This document shows positions 42,521 to 54,060 of a stretch of 64,000 nucleotides of DNA, one piece after another. Source of the DNA: Vigna angularis (taxonomy: Eukaryota; Streptophyta; Magnoliopsida; Fabales; Fabaceae); contig NC_068977.1 in NCBI RefSeq assembly GCF_016808095.1, positions 25,693,364 through 25,757,363 of the forward strand, given 5' to 3'. The translations under genes were made by a program, and so were the position numbers. Position 1 is the first letter of the stretch. Every line of letters begins with the position of its first letter. A model generated the notes under the pieces. That model was not told where the DNA came from. It searched no databases and saw only the letters and a program-made list of their open reading frames with translations.

Positions 42521-45072
42521 TGATGAGTTGATATTTTCTGCACTGCACTTAGTTTATTGCACTAGAGTTAATCAGGAAAGTGTGCTCAAATATCCAGCAT
42601 TTTCCCATTTTTCTGTACTGTGTTTAATTTGACCAAAAATTCTTATTTGAATTAATTTGAATTATCTGAGTCTAATTATTTGCATTTTTAATTGTAGGGA
42701 AATTGTTGGATAAAAATTTAGAGATTAATTTCTTTTGGAGGTGCACACAAGAGCTAATTTTCACTGCCCATGAATTAGGAAGTGTCACGTTTTTTTTTAG
42801 TTTGCTACATCACATTGCGAAAAGGCATAGTAAGCTTTAGCAACAAAAACATATGCTCAGAACAAAGTCTTCCAGAAGAACTCTAGCTTACAGCACGTGG
42901 ATATTATGTGAATCATTTTTTGTCAACATGAAACAACAATTGACATAGCTACATCCAAGCACAGAGGATTGATTGAAGAAAATTGAGGAAGCTAGATACT
43001 AGGAGGGAAGACCAGCCGCTACTCTAGGGCCACAAAGAGACAACACATGCTGATTTGGAAGCTCTCTGAACTCTTTTTCTTCTCGACAGTTTTAAGGGAG
43101 AGATCATCTTTTCTTCTTTCCCCGAAGAGCATAGCAAGGGTATTGAAGGGATGATGGCTTGATGAAGGAGGAGAAAGTGCTGGTATGAGATGATACGTCT
43201 AGAGAGCTAGAAGAGGGAAGCAAAATCTGTATTTGATTCTTGAATCACTGTTGGAAAGACATAAGGCCAAGAGGCAGCTAGTTTGTTTCCTTCACTTTAC
43301 TTTGCTTTGCTTCTTTGTATTTGAATGTTTTTCCTTGAGAAAACTGGAAACATGTTCATGATAAATGAATAGCTCATGTTTACTCCTTTTCTTGAATTGT
43401 GATTGCCTCTTCCATTTGATTTTCTGCATTTTCATACAATCTCTTAGCATCTTGTAACCTTTGGAAAGTGATTTACGGCTTTGTGTAGAACCAAATAGCA
43501 AGTTCATTTGTTTTTCTTTCATAGTAGAGTAGCATGGGATTGCCGTCACCTATTCAATAAAAAAAACCACAAAAAGAAAGTTGTTTAATTGGAGAAGAGA
43601 GTTCACAGCAAAGAGAAGAGGAGACGCAAGTGAAACCTTGTAGATGCTGATTTGTTTCTGCTGTATGGAAGAGTAAACTACACACACTTATTTGCTTGCT
43701 AAAGAGTAGAGAGGGAGAGAAGGATTTTTTGCAAAGAGGAGAAGTGATTTTTGATGAAAGAGGAACGTAGTTGAAGAAGGAGGAAAGGAGAGTGCAGCTG
43801 GAATGGAGGCAGCAAAGTGGACGACCATTAGCTTATAGGAAGGTTGTGTGCGTTAAAATCAACAGCATGAGCATCTTTCATTTAGCTAAGAGTAAGTTAA
43901 TTTATTTATGTGGAGAAGAAGTGGTCAAGATAGAAAGCAAGGTGGTGGAGCCGTGAAGAGTGCTTGTTTTCACGTGAAGAAGAAGTCAAAAGCTTTTCAT
44001 TTTGGAGCATTTTACAAGTTGGAGAAAGGCTTGGAGTAAACCGTGTGAAGAGTTGCAGAACCTATGCAAGTGACCCACAATTTTGATGGCATCTTCGTTT
44101 ATTCAATTGAAAATGGCCAAGTAGTTGTTGTATGGTTATGTGAATTCAGCAATTAGAATTTTAAGAAAGTGGTAGGGTCCTACTTGTTTTTCATTTTCTA
44201 AATGCTTTGGTATCCTTGTTTTGTTGTGGACAATGTCGTGTGGTTGTGTGTCCAGTAGCAGCCCCTCCCTTTAATATCTTACACTTTGTTTGGTTTTTAA
44301 ATTGAAGGATTTACGTGAATGTATAGGAGCAAAGTTTTCAGAATTCTAAACCCCTTTTCACGTGAAGAGTTGGCCTATGGCCCTTCCTTGCAATTTTTTT
44401 TATTACTTTGAGACTTGTGACTAAGATGGAGTAGTAGATAGCTTCTGTGTTTATTTGTTTTCAATTCCCTTTGCAATTGAGTGGACTTTGTGTATAGAAG
44501 ATAAAAATTCACGTTTGGAAGGAGGAGACAACCAAATTGCTTGACATTTTCTTCTTTGCGTGCCAAATAGCTCACGACCAAGAGGATTTAAGTGAAGCAT
44601 TTCTTTTGTTTAATAAAAAAAAAAGAATTAAGTAAAGTCACGGTCAAGGAGTGGTTTTAAGGCAATTGTAAATTTAAATATCTTTTGGTAGATGAATTGG
44701 TCACAGTTAATAGTAGGGAAGTTTTACAGTTTTTCATTTCCTTTGCTTTAAAATGTTGTATATTAAATGTTGACTTGATTTTCAGTATTTGAGTTGTTGC
44801 GAATTGTTTTTGATATTTCAAATGGCTGCGATTTCATTTTAATGTACCAATTTTATTTTTACTGTCTAAATTTTGTTTGACTATTGTGAATTTTATTTAA
44901 ACGCAATTTTAATTTTATCGCAACCAAAAACACTACAAAAACCCCCCCATTACGTGTTGACAAAAGACTGAACCACATTTGGTCCCGGAGAGACGACCTA
45001 GGAGTCAATTCCTAGCACTGTACTGCATTCTTAATTGTACATCAAATTTGATCGGCCGCGACAGCTGTATCA
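42521..45072 (+). repeat. Element G 5' LTR
   Basis: 2552 bp; open frames within it (for example 43292-43549 minus and 43771-43956 plus) recur in the other LTR with changes and have no domain. Confidence 0.92.
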
Positions 45073-45077
45073 AATTT

Positions 45078-45095
45078 TGGCGTCGTTGCCGGGGA
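45078..45095 (+). other. Element G primer-binding site
   Basis: TGGCGTCGTTGCCGGGGA, five bases after the LTR end; the Athila/Tat Asp-tRNA site with one change (GCGCC to GCGTC). Confidence 0.85.
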
Positions 45096-45242
45096 CCAAC
45101 GGTTTAGTTTTGAGTCTTGTGTTTGTGTTGAGTGATTTGTATTGTGTTTGTGATAGTGTTGTTTTGCTATCTTGTGTTTGTTTCTGTGGCTTGAATTTTC
45201 TGTGCTATTGTTTCATGATTACAGGGTGTCGTGATTTAGTGC

Positions 45243-46981
45243 ATGACTAGAGGAAATCCTGTTGTCATTCCACCTTTTGATCCTGAGATTGATAGGACTT
45301 TTCATAGATTAATTAGGCATTCTAGGAATTTGTCTTTAGAGTCTGTTTTTGAACCTGTTCCATTAGATATTGTGCATCCTACTGTTGAGTACTCTGTGCA
45401 TACTGCATCTACTGCATCTGTTGCATCTGTACTTGATTCTGATTCTGATTCTGTTGTTTTTCGCACTGAGAACAATATGGCACAACCTCCACCTCGCGAG
45501 AGGACTTTTAGGGAGATGGCTGCACCTGATTTCGATATTGAAAGCTTGTGCATCCAATATCCTGATGAGGACGTTCCATTTGTTCTCAAAACTGGACTGA
45601 TCCATTTGTTGCCAAAGTTTCATGGTCTTGCAGGTGAGAGTCTACATAAGCATTTGATGGAATTCCACATTGTCTGTTCCAGTATGAAACCTCATGATGT
45701 TCCTGAAGAGCACATCTTCCTGAAGGCATTCCCTCATTCATTGGAAAATGTTGCTAAGCATTGGCTGTATGGTTTGGCGCCTAGATCCGTCACCAATTGG
45801 GATGATCTGAAGAAGCTGTTCTTAGATAAATTTTTCCAGCATCCCGGACCACAGCTATCAGAAAAGACATAACTGGGATCAGGCAGACTGGTGGAGAGAA
45901 CCTGTATGAGTATTGGGAGAGATTCAAGACACTTTGTGCTAGCTGCCCCCACCATCAGATACCGGAAAAACTTCTTATTCAGTATTTCTATGAGGGTCTG
46001 AACAATATGGATCGGGGTATGATTGATGCTGCCAGTGGTGGAGCTCTTGGAGACACCACACTTGCTGAGGCCAGGCAATTGATTGAGAAGATGGCCTCCA
46101 ACTCCCAACAGTTTAGTACCAGGAATGATGCCATTGTGGTGAGGGGCGTACACGACGTTGTTACCCAATCTTTATCAGCTGTTGAAAGCAAATTGGAAAG
46201 CAAGATTGACTCTCTGGCAAAGTTGGTGACACAGTGGACTACCAACCAGAGATCTACAGCTCCATCTGCATCTATTGCACGACTGTGTGCTATTTGTCCT
46301 TCCACCGACCATTATACAGATGCGTGTCCTTCTCTATAGCACTCTGCTGCCTCTGATGCGCCTCAGGCTTATGCTACAAATATCTATAACAACAGGCAGC
46401 CACAACAGCAAAATCATGACTTGTCCAGCAACAGGTACAACCCAGGGTGGAGGAATCACCCTAATCTTAGATGGAATAATGCGCGACAACAACAGCATCA
46501 GGCGCCACCTTTCCAGAATGTTGGAGCACCTAACAGATACGTGCCCCCACCTATGCAGCAACATCAAAGACAACAACAACAGCAACAGCAAGAGGCACCT
46601 TCCCAAGCAGCTGCTCAACCAGCTGCCCAACCTTCCACTTCATCTGAACCTTCATTGGAAGAGTTAGTGAGACAAATGACCATTCAAAACCTACAGATGG
46701 CGACTCAGATAAACCATATGGGAGTTTCCATACAGAGTCTCACTAACCAGATGGGTCAGATGGCCACTCAGATAAATCAGGCGCAGTCTAAGAATTCTGA
46801 TAAGTTACCATCCCAGACTGTGCAGAATCCAAGAAATATGAGTGCCATAACCCTCAGATCAGGGAAGCAAATTGTTGTACCTTCAGAGCCCGCTTCTACA
46901 CCTACACCCGTGCCTGCACTTTTCCTAAAGAGGACAACCATGATGGTCCACACAGGACGTTTGAATAGAGGATGGAATTAG
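45243..46981 (+). pseudogene. gag: Element G gag (Athila type), one frameshift and one nonsense codon
   Basis: The first frame (45243-45872) starts MTRGNPVVIPPFDPE and has the capsid block FDIESLCIQYPDEDVPFVLK, LLPKFHGLAGESLHKHLMEF and SVTNWDDLKKLFLDKFF. At about 45837 one C appears to be missing, and the coding sequence continues in another frame with TTAIRKDITGIRQ, NMDRGMIDAASGGALGDTT and KMASNSQQFSTRNDAIV. The knuckle-like C.IC...DHYTDAC is followed by a TAG at 46337. The same frame then runs on from about 46340 to 46981 with SSNRYNPGWRNHPNLRW, a poly-Gln tract (about 46565-46590) and SAITLRSGKQ. Only two disabling changes are apparent. The sequence stops before protease. Confidence 0.88.
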
Positions 46982-47530
46982 AGGTTGTAGGTGAGTTTGA
47001 ATGTGTTTATACTTGTTCCCCATTGCTCATCTATTCCTTATGGTTTATAGCTTTTTATCCAGATATATCCTCCCTTGTCCTTGACCCATTATGACCATAA
47101 AAAGACCTTTTGATTTGAACATGGGTATCTGCTTGAGTGTTGATATTAGAGGCTTGCCAAGCCTATTTGTGTTTGCTTTCTTGAGTGCATTGAGTGACAT
47201 TGATTTACCTTAAACACTTGAGAGAAACACTGATTGTGTACATATGTGAGGCTCTGTTGCTGTCGGTTCATCTCTTGAACTGATTGATTTTTTCCCTTGT
47301 ATTGAACGGTTTGGATGATTCTTTGAGTATTTGCTTACATTGATTCTGTGTGGGATTCTGCCTATACCTTTTACTGTCCAGATTTTGTGAGAATTGTGAA
47401 AGTGTGTTTCTGTTTTGGAGTCTTTGTTGTCTGGTTGTCGAGTCTGTGTCACTTCTCTGTTGTTTGAATAACCCCCTGGTTTTCATCTTGGTTTTGCCCA
47501 GGAGTGCAAAAGTCTAAGTGTGGTCTATTT
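46982..47530 (+). other. Element G 3' tail
   Basis: About 550 bp without a gene between gag and the 3' LTR. The purine-rich tract next to the LTR is weak (AAAAGTCTAAGTGTGG). Confidence 0.5.
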
Positions 47531-50080
47531 TGATGAGTTGATATTTTCTGCACTGCACTTAGTTTATTGCACTAGAGTTAATCAGGAAAGTGTGCTCAAA
47601 TATCCAGCATTTTCCCATTTTTCTGTACTGTGTTTAATTTGACCAGAAATTCTTATTTGAATTAATTTGAATTATCTGAGTCTAATTATTTGCATTTTTA
47701 ATTGTAGGGAAATTGTTGGATAAAAATTTAGAGATTAATTTCTTTTGGAGGTGCACACAAGAGCTAATTTTCACTGCCCATGAATTAGGAAGTGTCACGT
47801 TTTTTTTTAGTTTGCTACATCACATTGCGAAAAGGCATAGTAAGCTTTAGAAACAAAAACATATGCTCAAAACAAAGTCTTCCAGAAGAACTCTAGCTTA
47901 CAGCACGTGGATATTATGTGAATCATTTTTTGTCAACATGAAACAACAATTGACATAGCTACATCCAAGCACAGAGGATTGATTGAAGAAAATTGAGGAA
48001 GCTAGATACTAGGAGGGAAGACCAGCCGCTACTCTAGGGCCACAAAGAGACAACACATGCTGATTTGGAAGCTCTCTGAACTCTTTTTCTTCTCGACAGT
48101 TTTAAGGGAGAGATCATCTTTTCTTCTTTCCCCGAAGAGCATAGCAAGGGTATTGAAGGGATGATGGCTTGATGAAGGAGGAGAAAGTGCTGGTATGAGA
48201 TGATACGTCTAGAGAGCTAGAAGAGGGAAGCAAAATCTGTATTTGATTCTTGAATCACTGTTGGAAAGACATAAGGCCAAGAGGCAGCTAGTTTGTTTCC
48301 TTCACTTTACTTTGCTTTGCTTCTTTGTATTTGAATGTTTTTCCTTGAGAAAACTGGAAACATGTTCATGATAAATGAATAGCTCATGTTTACTCCTTTT
48401 CTTGAATTGTGATTGCCTCTTCCATTTGATTTTCTGCATTTTCATACAATCTCTTAGCATCTTGTAACCTTTGGAAAGTGATTTACGGCTTTGTGTAGAA
48501 CCAAATAGCAAGTTCATTTGTTTTGCTTTCATAGTAGAGTAGCATGGGATTGCCGTCACCTATTCAATAAAAAAAACCACAAAAAGAAAGTTGTTTAATT
48601 GGAGAAGAGAGTTCACGGTAAAGAGAAAGGAGAGGCAAGTGAAACCTTGTAAATGCTGATTTGTTTCTGCTGTATGGAAGAGTAAACTACACACACTTAT
48701 TTGCTTGCTAAAGAGTAGAGAGGGATAGAAGGATTTGTTGCAAAGAGGAGAAGTGATTTTTGATGAAAGAGGAACGTAGTTGAAGAAGGAGGAAAGGAGA
48801 GTGCAGCTGGAATGGAGGCAGCAAAGTGGACGGCCATTAGCTTATGGGAAGGTTGTGTGCGTTAAAATCAACAACATGAGCATCTTTCATTTAGCTAAGA
48901 TTAAGTTAATTTATTTATGTGGAGAAGAAGTGGTCAAGATAGAAAGCAAGGTGGTGGAGCCGTGAAGAGTGCTTGTTTTCACGTGAAGAAGAAGTCAAAA
49001 GCTTTTCATTTTGGACCATTTTACAAGTTGGAGAAAGGCTTGGAGTAAAGCCGTGTGAAGAGTTGCAGAACCTATGCAAGTGGCCCACGGTTTTGATGGC
49101 ATCTTCGTTTATTCAATTGAAAATGGCCAAGTAGTTGTTGTATGGTTATGTGAATTCAGCAATTAGAATTTTAAGAAAGTGGTAGGGTCCTACTTGTTTT
49201 TCATTTTCTAAATGCTTTGGTATCCTTGTTTTGTTGTGGACAATGTCGTGTGGTTGTGTGTCTAGTAGCAGCCCCTCCCTTTAATATCTTGCACTTTGTT
49301 TGGTTTTTAAATTTAAGGATTTACGTGAATGTATAAGAGCAAAGTTTTCAGAATTCTAAACCCCTTTTCACGTGAAGAGTTGGCCTATGGCCCTTCCTTG
49401 CAATTTTTTTTATTACTTTGAGACTTGTGACTAAGATGGAGTAGTAGATAGCTTCTGTGTTTATTTTTTTTCAATTCCCTTTGCAATTGAGTGGACCTTG
49501 TGTATAGAAGATAAAAATTCACGTCTGGAAGGAGGAGACAACCAAATTGCTTGACATTTTCTTCTTTGCTTGCCAAATAGCTCACGGCCAAGAGGATTTA
49601 AGTGAAGCATTTCTTTTGTTTAATAAAAAAAAAGAATTAAGTAAAATCACGGTTAAGGAGTGGTTTTAAGGCAATTGTAAATTTAAATTTCTTTTGGTAG
49701 ATGAATTGGTCACAGTTAATAGTAGGGAAGTTTTACAGTTTTTCATTTCCTTTGCTTTAAAATGTTGTATATTAAATGTTGACTTGATTTTCAGTATTTG
49801 AGTTGTTGCGAATTGTTTTTGATATTTCAAATGGCTGCGATTTCATTTTAATGTACCAATTTCATTTTTACTGTCTAAATTTTGTTTTACTGTTGTGAAT
49901 TTTATTTAAACGCAATTTTAATTTTATCGCAACCAAAAACACTACAAAAACCCCCCATTACGTGTTGACAAAAGACTGAACCACATTTGGTCCCTGAGAG
50001 ACGACCTAGGAGTCAATTCCTAGCACTGTACTGCATTCTTAATTGCACATCAAATTTGATCGGCCGCGACAGCTGTATCA
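47531..50080 (+). repeat. Element G 3' LTR
   Basis: 2550 bp, collinear with the 5' LTR, followed by ACCTT. Confidence 0.92.
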
Positions 50081-51515
50081 ACCTTCTTAAGAGTTAGATC
50101 TAATTGACAACTTCTCCAAATGAGATGGCAATCTAGTGCCTTAAGGTATCCTCCCATTTAATTGATTGTTAAAAAGATACAACGTTTTTAAATTTGAAAT
50201 TGCTGAAAGGTCAGGTACGGAGCCTCTGATTTGATTAGATTTCAAACTTAACTCTTGTAGTGAGTATCTAACACAATCACTCGAGAAATTATGAAGAATT
50301 GACGAAAGGTTTTCGGTCATATTGTTTTCAGATATGTATAATGAACGTAGGGTGCATATATCCATTAATGATTTCAAATCCTTACCCTTGAACCCATTAT
50401 AGGAGAGGTCAATGCGCTCAAGAAAATTCATGGTCAAGTCAAAGCAATATGACGTGGTACACTCGAGCTAAGGTAAAGCTCAACAACGTTGGAAGTGGTG
50501 TTTAACAGCCACTGGAATATCATCGGTTGCGTGAAGGAGTTTTCAGAAAGTCTAAGGACAGAAAGGGAAGTAGAAAAGTTGAAGTTGGAAGGGTTGAATG
50601 AAAGGAGGAAATGATCGGAAAGGCCACATTCAATTAAACTGAGTTCTCTTAGTTTTGGTAGCTTGGCAATGGTTCGAAGGCAGCTAGGAGAACTGTTAAA
50701 ATTAGATATGGAATTGAAGGAAAGATGGGTTAAAGAATTAAGATTAGATAACCATTGATCACTGCTGACAATTTTGAGAGCATTATGATATCCTCAAGAT
50801 AGAGTTTATGCAAATTTGAAAGGCTTCCTAGTTGGGAAGGAATGTATCCTTCAGAAGAGTTGTAGCTGAGATCAAGATACTGCAACCAAGAGAGATTTCC
50901 AAGTTGGGAAAGTATATTTCCATTTAAAGAATTATCACTGAAATCAAGATACTGCAACCGAGAGAGATTTCCAAGTTGAGGAGGGATTGGACCCTCCAAA
51001 TAATAATTTCTAGCAAGATTCAAATATTTCAAATGAGAAAGAGAACTTATCTGAGTTGGAATTTGTCCGCTAAAATGACATGAAGAGAGATCAAGATATC
51101 TCAAGTTGGTAAGTGAGCCAAGAAACTCTGGAATATTAGTGTGCGGAAAAGAATTGAAATTGAGGTTCAAATACTGTAACTGTCGCAACTCCATTAACGA
51201 CTTGTGGATCTCTCCACTGATGTAACGCCAATATACCTTATATTGGCTAAGAGAAAGAGATTCATAATGAAGTTCACCATGAAGGTCAAGGCTTATAATA
51301 TGAGTGGTGAGGTTGGTGCAGCGAATCCCCTCCCATTGGCAACAGTCGGGAGTGTTCCAAGAGGAGAGCATGCCGTAGGGATCAACAATGGCAGCCTTGA
51401 ATTGAAGCAGTGCTTCCCTCTCCTTTGGAATGCATCTGATATGGTGTTGGCCATAGGCAACCTACAACACCACACTCACCCCAAACATAAACATCATGAC
51501 TTTGAGATTCATCAT
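50081..51515 (-). pseudogene. RLP pseudogene, N-terminal part (receptor-like protein, LRR)
   Basis: On the minus strand from the ATG at 51515: a hydrophobic signal peptide (MMNLKVMMFMFGVSVVL) interrupted by TAG at 51464-51462, then the LRRNT region with RCIPKEREALLQFKAAIVDP and MLSSWNTPDCCQWEGIRC. At least six LRRs follow, with LRYLDLSSCHFSGQIP-type repeats, to about 50790. A frameshift near 50780 moves the frame to a part with DHFLLSFNPSNFNFSTSLSV-like sequence. A last frame (50437-50141) has IDLSYNGFKGKDLKSLMDIC and SVPDLSAISNLKTLYLFNNQ. A TAA-type stop lies near 50150, then TRLPSHLEKLSIRSNS to 50086. RLPs of this Cf/EIX type are plasma-membrane immune receptors lacking a kinase. It is a dead copy, also split by element G. 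Confidence 0.88.
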
Positions 51516-51590
51516 GATCATGAAATAGAGAGAGTGAACAATATAGAGTTAGATTGATATGTGTTGTGAATTTAGCATTCCCAATACCCA

Positions 51591-51600
51591 CATTTATACA
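51591..51600 (-). promoter_or_regulatory. TATA box of the RLP pseudogene
   Basis: TGTATAAATG on the minus strand, about 76 bp upstream of the ATG at 51515, a normal distance for a plant gene with a short leader. Confidence 0.5.
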
Positions 51601-51900
51601 CACACCAACTCCTTCATTACCTATTCTTCTCACTCTACTGCATTTCAATAACATCGATTGACTTCGAAGAAGACTTGTGTATTTTCATTTTGAACGACAA
51701 TATTATATGGAAAAAAAAACATCAAACTCGTCCTTACAAATAATTAATGAATTGGAAGTTAATATTTGAAAGGATCCCATGATATATTAACAACTCATCT
51801 TTGCAACCTTTTTTACAACGCCACGTGTCAGTACAAGATTGGTCCATTTGGAAAAAAAATTTAATGCAAAAATGTGACGTGGAAAGGGGCTTAAGGTTCA
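51601..51900. other. Intergenic DNA, no gene seen
   Basis: RLP upstream region; ACGCCACGTGTCAG at about 51818 contains an ACGT core like that of plant G-box/ABRE elements. Nothing else recognised. Confidence 0.4.
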
Positions 51901-51904
51901 GAAG

Positions 51905-52354
51905 TTGTTGATTCCAAAATTACCCCTGTGCCTTCGTCATCTCTCTCCATTCTCTCATATTTTCCATTTTGCGCTCTCTCTCTTCATTTTGGGTCTCTCT
52001 CTTCATTTTCGTTCTCCCTCCATTTTCGTCATCTTTCCAAGCTTTTTCTCAACCTCCTTAATTTCATGGGACGCACCAAAAGCTCTCGTTGACAATATTG
52101 TGCGCAATGACATCTTCCGGTGACGTTGGTGGTTTGAGCAAGGTAAATGAGTTTTTTCATTTTCTTAAATGCGTTATGGGTTTGGCTTTAGGTTTTTTGT
52201 TTTGGGTTTTCGGTTTTAGTTTTGTGTTTTGTTTAATTGGGGTTTTATTTCTTGGTTTTGGGGTTTTGTTTAATTGTGCTTTTATTGCTTTGGAGGCAGA
52301 GTTGGCTGAAGAGAAGAATAAACAGAGCAATAAAGATGATGGTGGACATAGTAC
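51905..52354 (+). pseudogene. 5' end of an unidentified gene (first exon, intron, partial second exon)
   Basis: A CT-rich leader (CTCTCTCTTCATTTT, 51960-52020) precedes ATG at 52107 and a 12-codon exon, MTSSGDVGGLSK, ending at 52142 with donor G|GTAAATG. A T-rich 153-bp intron ends TTTGGAG at 52295, and the second exon reads AELAEEKNKQSNKDDGGHS in frame. The frame then runs into the CACTA-type terminus at 52355. A MGRTKSSR upstream mini-ORF lies at 52066. The splice sites are inferred; the alternative AG four bases downstream (52299) breaks the acidic frame. I do not recognise the protein. The gene would be cut by the transposon. Confidence 0.5.
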
Positions 52355-52640
52355 CACTACGAAAAAAAGGAATTTTACCATGGGTTTTTTTCAGTATTAC
52401 CGGCGGTTTTAACCCCTGGTAAATACATTTCCCGCGGTTGGCAAAACCACTGGAAAAATCACCATCACAAAAATTTCCAGCATTTTTTGCGGGGGTTTTC
52501 AGAGACTGCTGCTTTTAGCGGAGGTTTTACAGAAACTGTCGGTACTTGTGGGGTTCAGAAAAACCGCCGGAACTTGCGTGAGTTAGTAAAAAACCGCAGG
52601 TATTTTCTGATTTATGTAGTTGGGGTTTTGAAACCGCCGA
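52355..52640 (+). mobile_element. CACTA-type transposon terminus (left end only)
   Basis: CACTACGAAAAAAAGG after TAC is a typical CACTA end. It is followed by subterminal repeats built from ACCGGCGGTTTTAACC, CCGCGGTT, AAAACCGCCGG and GAAACCGCCG. No matching right end was found before 58000, so the element is either large and carries the TPX2 exons, or is truncated. Confidence 0.65.
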
Positions 52641-52887
52641 TAATGAAAATAATTTAATTTTTTTATTATTCAAATTATTTGATTAATGTGATTAATATAA
52701 AATATATTTAATATTAAACCAGAATAATATAAAACCAAAAGTAATTATTATAATATAAAAGAAACTCTAAAATTTTAAATACAATTAATTTTTCAACTTA
52801 AGAAATAATATATGTTCAATCCTAAAAATTAAAAATAAACATCTTTTACATAACAAATCAAAAAATTTTCTGAATAATAATTATCAT

Positions 52888-52990
52888 GCTTGTTCTTCAT
52901 TTTCATCATCATTCTTGTTCTTCATTTTTATCATCATTCTTGTTCTTCATTTTCATCATTATTCTTGTTCTTCATTTTCATCATCATTTG
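52888..52990. repeat. 25-bp tandem repeat, four units
   Basis: CTTGTTCTTCATTTTCATCA-type units repeat at 25-bp spacing with few changes. Confidence 0.8.
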
Positions 52991-53523
52991 ATATGGTTCC
53001 TTAATCATCATATATATTCAACATCATTTCATCCTTGCATTTTATAACAACTTAAACCACCACCTACCATTTTACCAAGTGGCATTCATTAGCAATAAAT
53101 CATAGACTTGCCATTTTGGGAAGTGAAACTCTTGGTAGCCTATTACCACACATTAGTACTAAAGATATATTAATATAACAAGAAGAAAAAACGAGTAATA
53201 AACATTTTTCAAACTTGGGGTTGAAGTGCTTCCTGCTCTCAGAATGATACCAAACCAGCACTAAAAAGCAATAGGAGAATGAAGGAAAACAAGGTTGATG
53301 GAAACTACAAGAAAAAAATTGAAACTGAAATCAAAGAAAAAGAGCATTTCCCATGAGCTATTACCGTGAAAGCATTTTAGAATCTTAACAATCAATGCAT
53401 AAACTGAGTTGAATGCAAATGAAATAACTTACAGATACGTAAGGTGTGGTATCGTGCTCAACCAATTAATTTGGACCTTTATATAAATTTGGGTATTCAA
53501 CCAGTTAATCAAATTTCTAACTA

Positions 53524-53909
53524 TCATGGTTTTGGTGGGATCTGCAAATGATATTCATAGTACACTTCATCAAAATTTTCAACTAGCAAACGAAGACAAA
53601 AAAGGTTGATCCACAAAATTATGTACCACAAGATAATCGGTGGTATAAGGGTATGGATTAGCCTTGGGAATCCTTACTATTTCCTCCTCCAACTCTTTGT
53701 GTAGAAGTTCCATGATCAATTTCTTCTCTTTCTCGGCACCTCTTTCCTGTAATGATTAAGAATGTTGGTATAAGAATAACTAGATCAAAAACACTATAGT
53801 TTCAAACTATGGGAAAGTCATGAACCTCTGTGTGGAGATGAAATGGATTTGGAGTTGTGCTTCTTTTAGTTGGGTTATGGTTACGTTCAAGTTCAAACTT
53901 CAAAGAAAG
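53524..53909 (-). pseudogene. TPX2-like gene fragment (three exons)
   Basis: Three minus-strand exons with good splice signals join in phase 0. 53909-53826 (28 codons) is LSLKFELERNHN to PFHLHTE, bounded by GTTGTAG and GTTCATG. 53746-53627 (40 codons) is ERGAEKEKKLIMELLHKELE then RIPKANPYPYTTDYLV, bounded by TTACAG and GTACAT. 53541-53524 is IPPKP and a stop. The block FHLHTEERGAEKEKK...RIPKANPYPYTTDY is the word I know from plant TPX2 proteins, spindle-assembly and microtubule-binding factors that activate Aurora kinase. Flanking TPX2 exons are absent. This is a gene fragment, perhaps carried inside the CACTA element that starts at 52355. Confidence 0.72.
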
Positions 53910-54060
53910 CTACAACCATAAAAAATAAAATGATTACTCTCAATAGATAAAAATGATTTCAGAATTGAAAAGAAAAATATTATTTTTATATTCTAGATTA
54001 TTGAATATCTGAGAGCAGACACTTCATCAGTTTTATATGATGCGGTAGCTATAGTTTACT

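Larger units (their letters stand above)
42521..50080 (+). mobile_element. Element G: gag-only Athila-like retrotransposon with 2.55-kb LTRs
   Basis: A 7560-bp insert flanked by ACCTT (42516-42520 and 50081-50085) splits the RLP gene. LTRs 42521-45072 and 47531-50080 run TGATGAGTTG to GCTGTATCA. The primer-binding site TGGCGTCGTTGCCGGGGA is at 45078-45095. The internal 2.46 kb holds only a gag and a short tail, with no protease, RT or integrase. The LTRs differ by dispersed substitutions and small indels. Confidence 0.93.

Noticed and set aside
43292..49591. Frames that occur twice (for example 43292-43549 and 48302-48559) as a duplicated gene pair
   Set aside because: They are the same positions in the two LTRs of element G and contain no domain.
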